Below are positions 1-7,503 of a DNA stretch of 21,665 nucleotides, in pieces. The notes under the pieces were generated by a model. That model searched no databases. It worked only from the letters and a program-made list of their open reading frames with translations, and was not told the DNA's origin. This DNA is from an uncultured Mycoplasmatota bacterium. GTDB lineage: Bacteria > Bacillota_I > Bacilli_A > RF39 > UBA660. Position 1 is the stretch's first letter; each line of letters starts with the position of its first letter. The translations under genes were made by a program, and so were the position numbers. The DNA lies in assembly GCA_900546245.1 (NCBI GenBank), contig URBY01000022.1, positions 1 to 21,665 on the forward strand, in the 5' to 3' direction.

Positions 1-20
1 ATAAAAACGGCATTAATTCT

Positions 21-54
21 GAAAAAGAAAAAAGTTCGTAAAAAAACGAACTTT
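21..54 (-). terminator. Rho-independent terminator after the pilin-like gene
   Basis: An 8-bp perfect stem (AAAGTTCG at 31-38 with CGAACTTT at 47-54) is followed on the minus strand by a T-rich tract (complement of 21-30). It lies about 90 bases after the stop of the pilin-like gene and would end the WG-repeat/pilin transcript. There is no T-run on the plus side, so it acts in the minus direction only. Confidence 0.75.
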
Positions 55-70
55 AGTCTAAAAATTCACG

Positions 71-96
71 TATTTTTTCAAAATATTTTTTCAAAA
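71..96. repeat. Two tandem copies of a 13-bp unit
   Basis: The unit TATTTTTTCAAAA occurs twice back to back (71-83 and 84-96) in the 3' untranslated part of the pilin-like transcript. It is low-complexity AT-rich sequence and may simply reflect replication slippage. No function is claimed. Confidence 0.6.
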
Positions 97-143
97 TATG
101 TTCATAATATTATTTTAATGTAAAAAATAAATAAAAAGAACAC

Positions 144-992
144 TTAGTCCTCTACTACGTATGGATTAATTTGTGTTCCTTCTCCGCTTGTTATTACAAC
201 ATTATTATTTAATTTAATAACAATAAACATATTAGCTTTTTCTTCATTTGTAAATTCGTTATTAATTGTTATAGCCTTATATGTATCTTCATCTTTAAGC
301 CAAACATTATTATCAACATTAATAAATGAACTTCCATTTAAAATTGTTTGTTTATATAATGCATTTGTTAATATTTCTGTTTTACCCCACATTTTGTTGA
401 CTGCATTTTCACTAAAGTTATCATTGTTATAATAGTTAATATAATTTTCTATATCATTTTTATTTATAACATCATTTGTTTCCCTTATTAAATATGTATG
501 TCTAAACTTATCAACCTTTATTATTCTATAAATATCTCCATTAAATACAACATAATTTTGTGCATTTTTTCCTTTATATACAAATTCATCATTTTCGTTA
601 TATACATTAGAATTATTATTTTTATTTTTTACTAAATCATATATTGTATTTCCCTCAACATAATTATAGCTTATATCTCCATTATCATTAGTAATTAATA
701 CTTTAGTATTTTTATCATATTCTTGATCAGTTAATGGATTTTTTGCACTATCTTTTATATAACCATCTTTAACAAGATCTGGTACTGTATATTCAGTTAC
801 AATAGATGAATTTACATCTGCCAAATATTTAAGTTTAGCGCTATCTACAATATTCTTTTTTGAAACATTATATGCAGTTAATCTTGAATTACCTATTACG
901 TTTATTATCTTTGGATACGCAATTGAACTTATAATTCCTAAAATCGCTACCACAGCTAATAACTCAACCATCGTAAATGCTTTTTTACTCAT
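144..992 (-). CDS. Pilin-like (type IV prepilin N-terminus) surface protein
   Basis: 282 residues. The N-terminus (KKAFTMVELLAVVAILG) is a class III prepilin signal: a short basic leader, a cut expected after Ala5, Phe6 as the mature first residue, Glu at +5 (Glu10) and a hydrophobic helix at about 6-27. The usual Gly at -1 is Ala here, which prepilin peptidases tolerate in some proteins. The rest is Asn/Asp-rich with a compact element NYVVFNGDIYRIIKV (146-160) and a tail SGEGTQINPYVV (269-280). I have the impression that this tail style is common in surface proteins of uncultured Bacilli. It starts 2 bases after the WG-repeat gene's stop; its ribosome site is the G7 tract inside the end of that gene, so the two are probably translationally coupled. 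No prepilin peptidase or assembly ATPase is in the window. Pseudopilin-like export or anchoring is inferred; the exact role is unknown. Confidence 0.75.
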   Translation of the reverse strand: MSKKAFTMVELLAVVAILGIISSIAYPKIINVIGNSRLTAYNVSKKNIVDSAKLKYLADVNSSIVTEYTVPDLVKDGYIKDSAKNPLTDQEYDKNTKVLITNDNGDISYNYVEGNTIYDLVKNKNNNSNVYNENDEFVYKGKNAQNYVVFNGDIYRIIKVDKFRHTYLIRETNDVINKNDIENYINYYNNDNFSENAVNKMWGKTEILTNALYKQTILNGSSFINVDNNVWLKDEDTYKAITINNEFTNEEKANMFIVIKLNNNVVITSGEGTQINPYVVED

Positions 993-994
993 AA

Positions 995-3010
995 CTACCC
1001 CCCCAATGTATAAATTTGTTCACCATTATAATTATAATAATTTAAAGAACTAATTATATAATTATCATATATTTCAACTTTATCACTAACTTTTATACTT
1101 AATTCTTTTAAGGTGTTTAGATTAATAAGAAATTTTTCACCATTATAAGTACCTTCTATAATTGGATACTTAGTTGTTATTGTATCAAAATCATCATAAT
1201 TAGCCTTTATTACAACTTTTCCATCTGAGTTAATTATACCATATTTATTATTTTCTTTAAAAATAAATAATTCATTTTTTGATATTTTTTTAACATTTTT
1301 AAATAAATTATCATTTAAGAATATTATCTCATCATATTTTTCATCAATTATTTCTTTTCCTTTTGAATCAATTACTCCATATAAATTATCATTACTAACA
1401 ATAGCATAACCATTCTTATTAAAATCTGATAATTCTTCATATGCTTTTTTTGTTATAACATTACCTTTTTTATTAACAAATTCATATTTATCATTTTCAG
1501 TTTTAATTTTTAAATAACCATTAACATACTTATTATCATAAGGTTTTAAGTCGCTAAATGTTCCAAACTCTTTTGATGGAGTATAAATTGTATACATTAT
1601 TTTTTTTGCATTAAAATTATACTGTTCCTTTAATATTACGCCATCAGAATATGTATATTTAATGCTCTCATCATTATTAATTACTTTCTTGTCTATTATA
1701 TTAATATAATCTATACTAGCATCTTCTTTTATACCTATTGCAATATTAGAATTTAAGTTTTCAACTCTTATTCTTTTATAATCTGATGATTCATAAACTA
1801 CTTTGTCATTTTTTATTATAAAATATTTATTTTTTCCAGAGCTATTCTTTATATAAAAAACATTATTATCAAGTACATTAATATCATCTAATGTATATTT
1901 ATATACTTCTTTACCAGTAGTTGTATTTATTATTGTTGATGAAGAATTTATCTTTATTTTTGCATATAAATCAGAATCATTTCCTTCAGTTAAATTTGAT
2001 ATTTCAATAGAAATATTTCTATCATCTACTTCATCTACTTTATATGTATATATTTCTTTACCATCACTATTCATAATTCCCATTGTTTCATCTCTTGTAA
2101 AAATAAATACACCGGATTTTGAATATGTTAAATTATCATATTTGAATCTTGTAAGTTCATCTAAATTTTCGTTTAATAACCCCATTTTAAGCCCATCACT
2201 CGTGAATTTACTTACAACATATCTATTGCCATATAGAGTTGCTGTAAAAATATTACCAAATGCAATTTTTGTTTTACCTTTACTATCTAATATTCCATAT
2301 AAACTATTATAATTTTTAACAACTGCATATCCTTTATAATAATCTGTTCCATATAAATATTTTGGTTTTACAATTACTTCACCAGAATTATCAATATAAC
2401 CAGTCTTTGCTTTTTCTTCTATTTTAATTAAATTAACATTATCTGCTTTAGCATTATTTAAAAAAATATATATACCCAATATTGATACAAAAGCAAAAGC
2501 AATAACAGGAAAAAATTTACTCATCTTTTGAACTACAAGTTCACTTTTTTGTTTTGAAATAATATTTTTAACATTTTTAACATTTTTATCATTATTGTTA
2601 ATTTTTTTACCGTTAAGTATTGATTCTTCCAAATCAGGTTTAAAAATATTACCTGGTTGTTCTTCTTGATCTTTTGTTATGTTATTAATTAAATTTTCTT
2701 GTTCCTGATTATCAAATACATTATTATTTAATTCATCAGTTTTTTCTTCTTTAGATAAATCTTTATCAATTTCAGCATTTGTTACATAATTAGTATTATC
2801 AACTATATTTACTTTTTCATCATTCTTTAATTCCTCATTTGGTAAAGTTGGATTAAAGAAGTTATTAATTTCTTCAGAATCTATATTTGATTCAGGTGAA
2901 ACAGTATCACCATTTTTATCTTCTTCTTTTTGCTTTTTATCTGTATTTTCATCATCAATAGGAGAAAATGGTAAATCATCATCTAAATTATAATCATCTA
3001 AATTATTCAT
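995..3010 (-). CDS. WG-repeat (KWG Leptospira-type) membrane-anchored protein
   Basis: 671 residues. Residues 1-160 are acidic, Asn/Glu-rich and look disordered. One transmembrane helix lies at about 166-186, preceded by Lys residues, which suggests an inside-N, outside-C topology. The rest is a chain of WG-type beta repeats with the pattern YG(I/V)(I/L)(D/N)S(K/D)GK followed by a Tyr-rich strand (for example near 202-221, 237-252 and several in the last 150 residues). The family (PF14903-like) is widespread but has no defined activity; roles as a protein-binding scaffold are proposed for some members. The start is set by GGAGG seven bases before the ATG. It is followed with no real gap by the pilin-like gene; the last codons are TTG GGG GGG TAG. 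It likely has its own promoter, because the upstream sortase gene ends in a terminator. Confidence 0.85.
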   Translation of the reverse strand: MNNLDDYNLDDDLPFSPIDDENTDKKQKEEDKNGDTVSPESNIDSEEINNFFNPTLPNEELKNDEKVNIVDNTNYVTNAEIDKDLSKEEKTDELNNNVFDNQEQENLINNITKDQEEQPGNIFKPDLEESILNGKKINNNDKNVKNVKNIISKQKSELVVQKMSKFFPVIAFAFVSILGIYIFLNNAKADNVNLIKIEEKAKTGYIDNSGEVIVKPKYLYGTDYYKGYAVVKNYNSLYGILDSKGKTKIAFGNIFTATLYGNRYVVSKFTSDGLKMGLLNENLDELTRFKYDNLTYSKSGVFIFTRDETMGIMNSDGKEIYTYKVDEVDDRNISIEISNLTEGNDSDLYAKIKINSSSTIINTTTGKEVYKYTLDDINVLDNNVFYIKNSSGKNKYFIIKNDKVVYESSDYKRIRVENLNSNIAIGIKEDASIDYINIIDKKVINNDESIKYTYSDGVILKEQYNFNAKKIMYTIYTPSKEFGTFSDLKPYDNKYVNGYLKIKTENDKYEFVNKKGNVITKKAYEELSDFNKNGYAIVSNDNLYGVIDSKGKEIIDEKYDEIIFLNDNLFKNVKKISKNELFIFKENNKYGIINSDGKVVIKANYDDFDTITTKYPIIEGTYNGEKFLINLNTLKELSIKVSDKVEIYDNYIISSLNYYNYNGEQIYTLGG

Positions 3011-3035
3011 TTTTTTCCTCCTATTCTTTATTAAT

Positions 3036-3044
3036 ATAATAACA
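3036..3044 (-). promoter_or_regulatory. Extended -10 promoter candidate for the WG-repeat gene
   Basis: On the minus strand TGT TATTAT (TGn plus a -10 box) precedes the gene; no good -35 box is visible. The predicted start lies near 3029, so the mRNA would begin about AAAGAATAGGAGG, with the Shine-Dalgarno site almost at its 5' end. The same leader and spacing are seen at the sortase promoter. Confidence 0.45.
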
Positions 3045-3070
3045 TATCTTTACAATAAAAAAAAGATTAT

Positions 3071-3097
3071 AAAGAAAAAAGATTGTTAAAAACAACC
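3071..3097 (-). terminator. Rho-independent terminator after the sortase gene
   Basis: A 7-bp stem (3081-3087 with 3091-3097, one G-U pair, 3-base loop) is followed on the minus strand by TTTTTTCTTT. The stem reaches the last base of the sortase stop codon. Confidence 0.7.
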
Positions 3098-3687
3098 TAT
3101 TCTACAATATGGGCTTTTACAACAATTCTTGATTTACCACCATTTTCACAAGTAACTAATGTAACATGATAATCATCAGTTTTTACTAAATAACTTGTAT
3201 CATTAGGTTCTACATACCTACTTACAGAATAAACTGTATATTCCATATTTCTTCCTTTATTATCTGATATATTTATTTTATCACCATTTTTTAAATTTCT
3301 AATTGGATAGAAAAATGAACTTTTTCCTCTAAAGTTATGTGCAGATATTACAAATCCACCCTTTTCATTTAAATCAACACCATATGTTTTTATTGCACCT
3401 ATATTCATTGCTGCATATGTATGTTCTTTTAATATTACTGTATTAATTCCAACTCTTGGTATTTCTATTCTTCCAAGAATCGTATATCCTTTATAACTAA
3501 CTGTATACGTTTGATTTTCTGGTATTTCTTCTTTTTTCTTTTCTATTTTATTTTCAAATAGTTCAAGAGCATATTTTTCTTGATTATTTAATTTTCTTTC
3601 ACGAAAATTATCATAAATCATCATAAAAGTTATTAAATATAAAGCAAATATAAATAAAAATATTAATATATTTATAAACTTTTTCAT
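3097..3687 (-). CDS. Sortase (transpeptidase), class D-like
   Basis: 196 residues. Sortases cut a C-terminal sorting motif (LPxTG-like) and link the protein to the cell wall or to other pilins. There is one N-terminal signal anchor (about 4-26), then a charged linker, then the sortase domain from about 65. The catalytic triad is visible: His117 (SAHNFRG), Cys180 (TLVTC) and Arg187 (GGKSR). The TLxTC signature and compact size recall class D sortases, but the class is uncertain. An AGGAGAGG ribosome site precedes the ATG. It has its own promoter and terminator and sits between gpmI and the WG-repeat gene. Neither neighbouring surface protein ends in a sorting signal (LPxTG, hydrophobic stretch, basic tail), so its substrates are encoded elsewhere. 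Confidence 0.93.
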   Translation of the reverse strand: MKKFINILIFLFIFALYLITFMMIYDNFRERKLNNQEKYALELFENKIEKKKEEIPENQTYTVSYKGYTILGRIEIPRVGINTVILKEHTYAAMNIGAIKTYGVDLNEKGGFVISAHNFRGKSSFFYPIRNLKNGDKINISDNKGRNMEYTVYSVSRYVEPNDTSYLVKTDDYHVTLVTCENGGKSRIVVKAHIVE

Positions 3688-3711
3688 ATGCCTCTCCTAT
3701 TCTTTTATTTA

Positions 3712-3720
3712 ATTATAACA
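3712..3720 (-). promoter_or_regulatory. Extended -10 promoter for the sortase gene
   Basis: The minus strand has TGT TATAAT, a perfect -10 with the TGn extension, just after the gpmI stop. The -35 region is weak. The predicted start near 3705 gives an mRNA beginning AAAGAATAGGAG, nearly identical to the WG-repeat leader. Confidence 0.6.
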
Positions 3721-3726
3721 TAATTT

Positions 3727-5211
3727 TTATTTCATTTCATCAGGTAAATTTAAATTCATGTAATTAAGAATGAAAGGTGCTATATCAGATAACTTATTTA
3801 CATTTTCTATATTTAAATTTTTATCAGTTACAATAAATGGTACTAAATTAGTTGTATGACTTGTTACCACATTACCATTTTCATCTATCATTTCTTCAGC
3901 ATTACCATGGTCAGCAGTTATTATAAATAAATATTCATCTTCCATGCATTTCTTATATAATTTACCTATCATTTCATCTATAGTTTCAATTGCTTTTTTA
4001 GTCATATTATAGTTTCCAGTATGTCCAACCATATCACCATTCGCAAAATTTAAGAATATGAAATCATAATTATTATCCATTTTCTCTAATAAATTTGAAG
4101 TTATTTCTCTAGCACTCATTTCTGGTTTTAAGTCATAAGTTGCTACTTTAGGTGATGGAATTAAAACTCTGTCACAAAGATTTAAATCTAAATCTCTTCC
4201 TCCATCAAAGAAATATGTAACATGTGCATATTTTTCTGTTTCTGCTATTCTAAGTTGTTTTTTTCCTAATTTAGATAAGTATATTCCAAGTGTATTATCT
4301 ATTATTTCTTTTTTAAATGCTATATCCGATTTAACATCATCTGATACATACATCATAGTTGTTAAATATAAATTATTAAAGATTTTTCTATCAAATCCAT
4401 CAAAGTTAGGATCAACTAAACTTCTTAATATTTGTATTGCTCTATCGGGTCTAAAATTTGCCCAAATTATACTATCATTTTCTTCTATTTTACCTGAATC
4501 ATCTATTATAACAGGTTCAATAAATTCATCTGTTATTCCCTTTTCATAACTATCAGTTATATATTTTTTATAGTCATCACACTTATTTCCAGTATTATTA
4601 ACAATAACATCATAACATTTTTTTAATCTATCCCATCTTTTATCTCTATCCATTGCATAATATCTACCTGAAATAGTACATATTTTACCTATACCTAATT
4701 CATTTATTTCATTATTTAAATCATCAATATACAAAATACTTGATTCTTTAAATGTATCTCTTCCATCTGTAAATATATGAAAATATACATTAGAAAAATC
4801 TTCTTTCTTACATAGTTTTAATAGTGCTTTTATATGATTAATATGGCTGTGAACACCTCCATCACTTAAAAGTCCCATTATATGTAATTTTGAATTATTT
4901 TCTTTTGCATGTTTAATTGCATTTAAGAATGATTCATTAGAATAAAAACTCTCATCTTTTATTGCTCTATTAATAAGTTCTAGTGATTGATATATTATTC
5001 TTCCAGCACCTATTGTTAAATGCCCAACCTCACTATTTCCCATTTGTCCATCAGGAAGTCCAACAAATGTTCCTGATGCATTTATTCCTTTATTAGGATA
5101 TTCTTTCATTAAATAATCTATATTTGGTTTATTAGCATTGATAAGCGCATTACCATCTTTTATTTTACTTAATCCTACTCCATCTAAAACACATAATAAT
5201 ACTTTTTTCAT
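3727..5211 (-). CDS. gpmI: 2,3-bisphosphoglycerate-independent phosphoglycerate mutase
   Basis: 494 residues from the chosen start, close to the usual 500-515. It interconverts 3-phosphoglycerate and 2-phosphoglycerate in glycolysis using two Mn ions and a phosphoserine. Visible residues: Asp10 (LDGVG), nucleophile Ser60 (GQMGNSEVGH), the DGRDT loop (149-153), RYYAMDRD (183-190), NFRPDRA (252-258), NGDMVGH with Asp393 and His397, DHGN (434-437) and His452. An in-frame TTG at 5229 would add six residues, but its next codons AGG AGG are the Shine-Dalgarno sequence of the ATG at 5211, so the ATG is the true start. It lies downstream of a small lipoprotein gene with a weak terminator between them. 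The rest of lower glycolysis is not nearby. Confidence 0.97.
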   Translation of the reverse strand: MKKVLLCVLDGVGLSKIKDGNALINANKPNIDYLMKEYPNKGINASGTFVGLPDGQMGNSEVGHLTIGAGRIIYQSLELINRAIKDESFYSNESFLNAIKHAKENNSKLHIMGLLSDGGVHSHINHIKALLKLCKKEDFSNVYFHIFTDGRDTFKESSILYIDDLNNEINELGIGKICTISGRYYAMDRDKRWDRLKKCYDVIVNNTGNKCDDYKKYITDSYEKGITDEFIEPVIIDDSGKIEENDSIIWANFRPDRAIQILRSLVDPNFDGFDRKIFNNLYLTTMMYVSDDVKSDIAFKKEIIDNTLGIYLSKLGKKQLRIAETEKYAHVTYFFDGGRDLDLNLCDRVLIPSPKVATYDLKPEMSAREITSNLLEKMDNNYDFIFLNFANGDMVGHTGNYNMTKKAIETIDEMIGKLYKKCMEDEYLFIITADHGNAEEMIDENGNVVTSHTTNLVPFIVTDKNLNIENVNKLSDIAPFILNYMNLNLPDEMK

Positions 5212-5236
5212 TTTCTTATTCCTCCTCAAGCAACTT

Positions 5237-5258
5237 AAAAAAGGTTAAACTAATAACC
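5237..5258 (-). terminator. Weak terminator or attenuator between the lipoprotein gene and gpmI
   Basis: A 5-bp stem (GGTTA 5243-5247 with TAACC 5254-5258, 6-base loop) is followed on the minus strand by six T (5242-5237). It covers the lipoprotein stop codon. The stem is short, so partial read-through into gpmI is likely; no separate gpmI promoter was recognised. Confidence 0.5.
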
Positions 5259-5681
5259 TAAATCTTTTAATACTTTATTAACATCTTTTTTATACTCTTT
5301 ATCTGCGACTACATTAACAATAACATTGTCCACTCTATATAATTTAAAATACTTACCTTTAGTGCTTTTTACATAAGAATAATTATTTTTTGTTTTTAAT
5401 TTATAATATTTTTTATCCTTGTATAAATCATTAACATACTTAATTGCATCATCAGTTTTTGCATATTCAATATAAAATACTTGAACATTTCCGTCACCTG
5501 CTTCTAAATATCTAGTAGTTGTAATATCATAATCTTTAGATTTATCTAAAACTACATATTCATGTTTAGAATTAAAATATTCACTATATTCTGTGTATGA
5601 TAATTTATCATAATTTTTACCACATCCAGTTAATATTACCAAAGAAAATATTACTAAAAAGACTTTTACTATTTTTTTCAT
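5250..5681 (-). CDS. Small lipoprotein of unknown function
   Basis: 143 residues. A typical lipoprotein signal: MKKIV, hydrophobic core, lipobox LTGC with Cys20 as the lipidated residue. The mature part is Lys/Tyr-rich and alternates short beta-like stretches (YVVLDKSKDY, VQVFYIEYAK, YFKLYRVDNVIVNVVAD), consistent with a small globular domain at the outer face of the membrane. I do not recognise the family. It is first in the unit that leads into gpmI, with a good promoter overlapping the end of trmB and an AGGAAGG ribosome site. Confidence 0.8.
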   Translation of the reverse strand: MKKIVKVFLVIFSLVILTGCGKNYDKLSYTEYSEYFNSKHEYVVLDKSKDYDITTTRYLEAGDGNVQVFYIEYAKTDDAIKYVNDLYKDKKYYKLKTKNNYSYVKSTKGKYFKLYRVDNVIVNVVADKEYKKDVNKVLKDLGY

Positions 5682-5706
5682 TTAAGCACCTTCCTATTCT
5701 ATTTAT

Positions 5707-5731
5707 AGAATAGCATAAATTTAATATTTTA

Positions 5732-5735
<4 letters not shown>
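5707..5735 (-). promoter_or_regulatory. Promoter of the lipoprotein-gpmI unit
   Basis: On the minus strand the -35 box TTGATA (5735-5730), a 17-base spacer, and the -10 box TATTCT (5712-5707) preceded by TGC. The -35 overlaps the trmB stop. The expected start near 5700 makes the mRNA begin with AGAATAGGAAGG. The -10 box is one arm of a 7-bp inverted repeat (CTATTCT 5694-5700 with AGAATAG 5707-5713), which could be an operator or chance. Confidence 0.65.
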
Positions 5736-6364
<629 letters not shown>

Positions 6365-6381
6365 AAATTTCACCCAAATTA

Positions 6382-6387
6382 ATTATA
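6382..6387 (-). promoter_or_regulatory. -10 box candidate for trmB
   Basis: TATAAT on the minus strand, 17 bases before the ATG; the -35 region is poor. The start would leave a leader of only about 10 bases containing GGGTGA. It sits back to back with the promoter of the plus-strand gene. Confidence 0.35.
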
Positions 6388-6395
6388 CTATATGG

Positions 6396-6424
6396 TACAC
6401 AAAAAATAAATATATGAATATACT
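6396..6424 (+). promoter_or_regulatory. Promoter candidate for the plus-strand small gene
   Basis: TACACA (6396-6401), a 17-base spacer and TATACT (6419-6424). The -35 match is 4 of 6. It is followed by a strong AGGAGG ribosome site at 6442-6447, seven bases before the ATG. Confidence 0.45.
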
Positions 6425-6454
6425 AAAATTGAAAGAAAATAAGGAGGATAACCT

Positions 6455-6772
6455 ATGAATAATTATGATAAAACTTTCGTTTATGATGAAAGACCATCAT
6501 TTGAATCTTATAATAGTATGAATATGCAGTACCCTAGTATGCCTATGATGCCTGTATATCCAGGTAATATGATGATGCCAAACATGAATAATAACTCTAA
6601 TAGTTATAATAATTTAGAATCAAGAGTTTCAACTTTAGAAAAGAAAATTCAAAATCTTGAAAATAAACTTCAAAAATTAGAAAATAATCTATACCCAAAA
6701 GCAGTTGATTATACTGAAATGAGTAGTGATTATATAAATGCATCTTATCAAAATTCAATGAATATAATGTAA
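6455..6772 (+). CDS. Small Met/Asn/Tyr-rich protein with a coiled coil, unknown function
   Basis: 105 residues and the only protein gene on the plus strand. Residues 1-50 are rich in Met, Asn, Pro, Tyr and Ser (MMPVYPGNMMMPNMNNN) and look disordered. Residues 53-78 form a heptad pattern (LESRVSTLEKKIQNLENKLQ, continuing KLENNL), a short coiled coil likely to dimerise or trimerise. The tail (79-105) is polar. There is no signal peptide or membrane segment. It has an excellent ribosome site, its own promoter and a strong terminator, so it is probably well expressed alone. I do not recognise a family. The composition recalls small spore-coat or cell-surface-associated proteins, but that is speculation. 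Confidence 0.8.
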   Translation: MNNYDKTFVYDERPSFESYNSMNMQYPSMPMMPVYPGNMMMPNMNNNSNSYNNLESRVSTLEKKIQNLENKLQKLENNLYPKAVDYTEMSSDYINASYQNSMNIM

Positions 6773-6774
6773 AA

Positions 6775-6798
6775 GGCACCAAATGGTGCCCTTTATTT
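6775..6798. terminator. Bidirectional terminator between converging genes
   Basis: A 6-bp GC-rich stem (GGCACC 6775-6780 with GGTGCC 6785-6790, loop AAAT). On the plus strand it is followed by CTTTATTT; on the minus strand by TTTTACATT. It ends the plus-strand gene at 6455-6772 and the scp operon, whose last stop codon is at 6793-6795. Confidence 0.85.
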
Positions 6799-6960
6799 AT
6801 ACATAATCATAGCGGAAAAACAATATATTTGTTCTTCTGAAAACATTGCAATACTTACCTGAAACTTTATATCTATAATATCAGTATGTTCAGATAAAAA
6901 TTCATTTACTCTTTCTTCCAAATCTGCCTCATGACTTTCATCAAAAATTTTAACTTTCAT
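6793..6960 (-). CDS. Cse60-like small protein
   Basis: 55 residues, beginning MKVKIFDESHEADLEERVNE and ending EEQIYCFSAMIMYK. The N-terminal phrase, the IIDIKFQVS strand and the YCFSAM(I/V)(I/M)Y ending match my memory of the Cse60 family (PF10957-like), first described as a Bacillus sporulation gene product but found more widely. The fold is probably a short beta-alpha-beta unit; the molecular role is unknown. It starts with AGGTGA five bases before the ATG and is the last gene of the scpA operon, after a 35-base gap that contains an 11-bp hairpin. Start and stop are clear; the family call is from memory. Confidence 0.75.
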   Translation of the reverse strand: MKVKIFDESHEADLEERVNEFLSEHTDIIDIKFQVSIAMFSEEQIYCFSAMIMYK

Positions 6961-6970
6961 ATTCTTCACC

Positions 6971-6998
6971 TAACTATATTATAAAACTAATATAGTTA
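6971..6998. other. 11-bp perfect inverted repeat before the Cse60-like gene
   Basis: TAACTATATTA (6971-6981) pairs with TAATATAGTTA (6988-6998) around a 6-base loop. On the minus strand it contains the stop codon of the upstream lipoprotein and ends next to the AGGTGA ribosome site of the Cse60-like gene, with no T-run after it. It could affect mRNA processing or translation of the last gene. On the plus strand it is followed by seven T, but no plus-strand transcript needs a terminator here. Confidence 0.6.
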
Positions 6999-7502
6999 TT
7001 TTTTTGTCACATAATAGGCTGTTATCTTTTTATTTTCATATTCATATTTTATTAATACTTTTACTGTTATTTCATTTTTTAAATCATCAATACTACCAGT
7101 ATATGGTATATATCCCGCTAAAACTACACCCTCTGGTTTCTCACCTTCAGTAAGTGTTACAGTATCATCAAAAATTCCTACACTTGGAAAAACATCATCT
7201 GTTTGTTTATCATGAATCGCAAGCGCTGTTATATTTTTAACAGTTCCTTTTACATTATCAACAGAAACCTCAAATCTAATTTCGTTATCATTTTCTTTTG
7301 TATATTCTACATTAACGTCAAATGGTAAATTTTCTGAACTTTCTTCTTCTTTTTTTAGTTCTTGTACATATTTAATATAAGTATCTTTATTACCTTCATT
7401 TTCTTTTTTTTCTTCTTTTACAGGTTCAGATTTATTTGTACAACCAACTATTATTAAGCTTAAAAATATTAAAACTATTAAAGTTATTATTTTATTTTTC
7501 AT
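6996..7502 (-). CDS. Lipoprotein of unknown function
   Basis: 168 residues. Signal MKNKIITLIVLIFLSLIIVGC with lipobox IVGC and lipidated Cys21. Residues 22-60 form a charged Lys/Glu-rich spacer; from about 61 the chain alternates beta strands (FDVNVEYTK, EIRFEVSVDNVKGTV, EITVKVLIKYEYE), consistent with an Ig-like or beta-sandwich domain outside the membrane. I do not recognise the family. It lies 1 base after the nucleosidase-like gene, with its ribosome site (GAGGT) inside the end of that gene, so it belongs to the scp operon. Confidence 0.8.
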   Translation of the reverse strand: MKNKIITLIVLIFLSLIIVGCTNKSEPVKEEKKENEGNKDTYIKYVQELKKEEESSENLPFDVNVEYTKENDNEIRFEVSVDNVKGTVKNITALAIHDKQTDDVFPSVGIFDDTVTLTEGEKPEGVVLAGYIPYTGSIDDLKNEITVKVLIKYEYENKKITAYYVTKK

Positions 7503-7503
7503 A

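Noticed and set aside
71..96. Possible start of a CRISPR or other repeat array
   Set aside because: Only two adjacent 13-bp AT-rich copies without spacers.
5221..5229. TTG start for gpmI six codons upstream
   Set aside because: The codons AGG AGG after it are the ribosome site of the ATG at 5211, so the longer form is not real.
6597..6782. Minus-strand ORF of 61 residues opposite the small plus-strand gene
   Set aside because: It begins inside the terminator stem, has no ribosome site, and is the complement of the coiled-coil gene that has all expression signals.
6989..7005. Plus-strand terminator made by the 6971-6998 hairpin and seven T
   Set aside because: The T-run is the complement of Lys codons at the end of a lipoprotein gene, and the plus-strand transcript already ends at 6775-6798.
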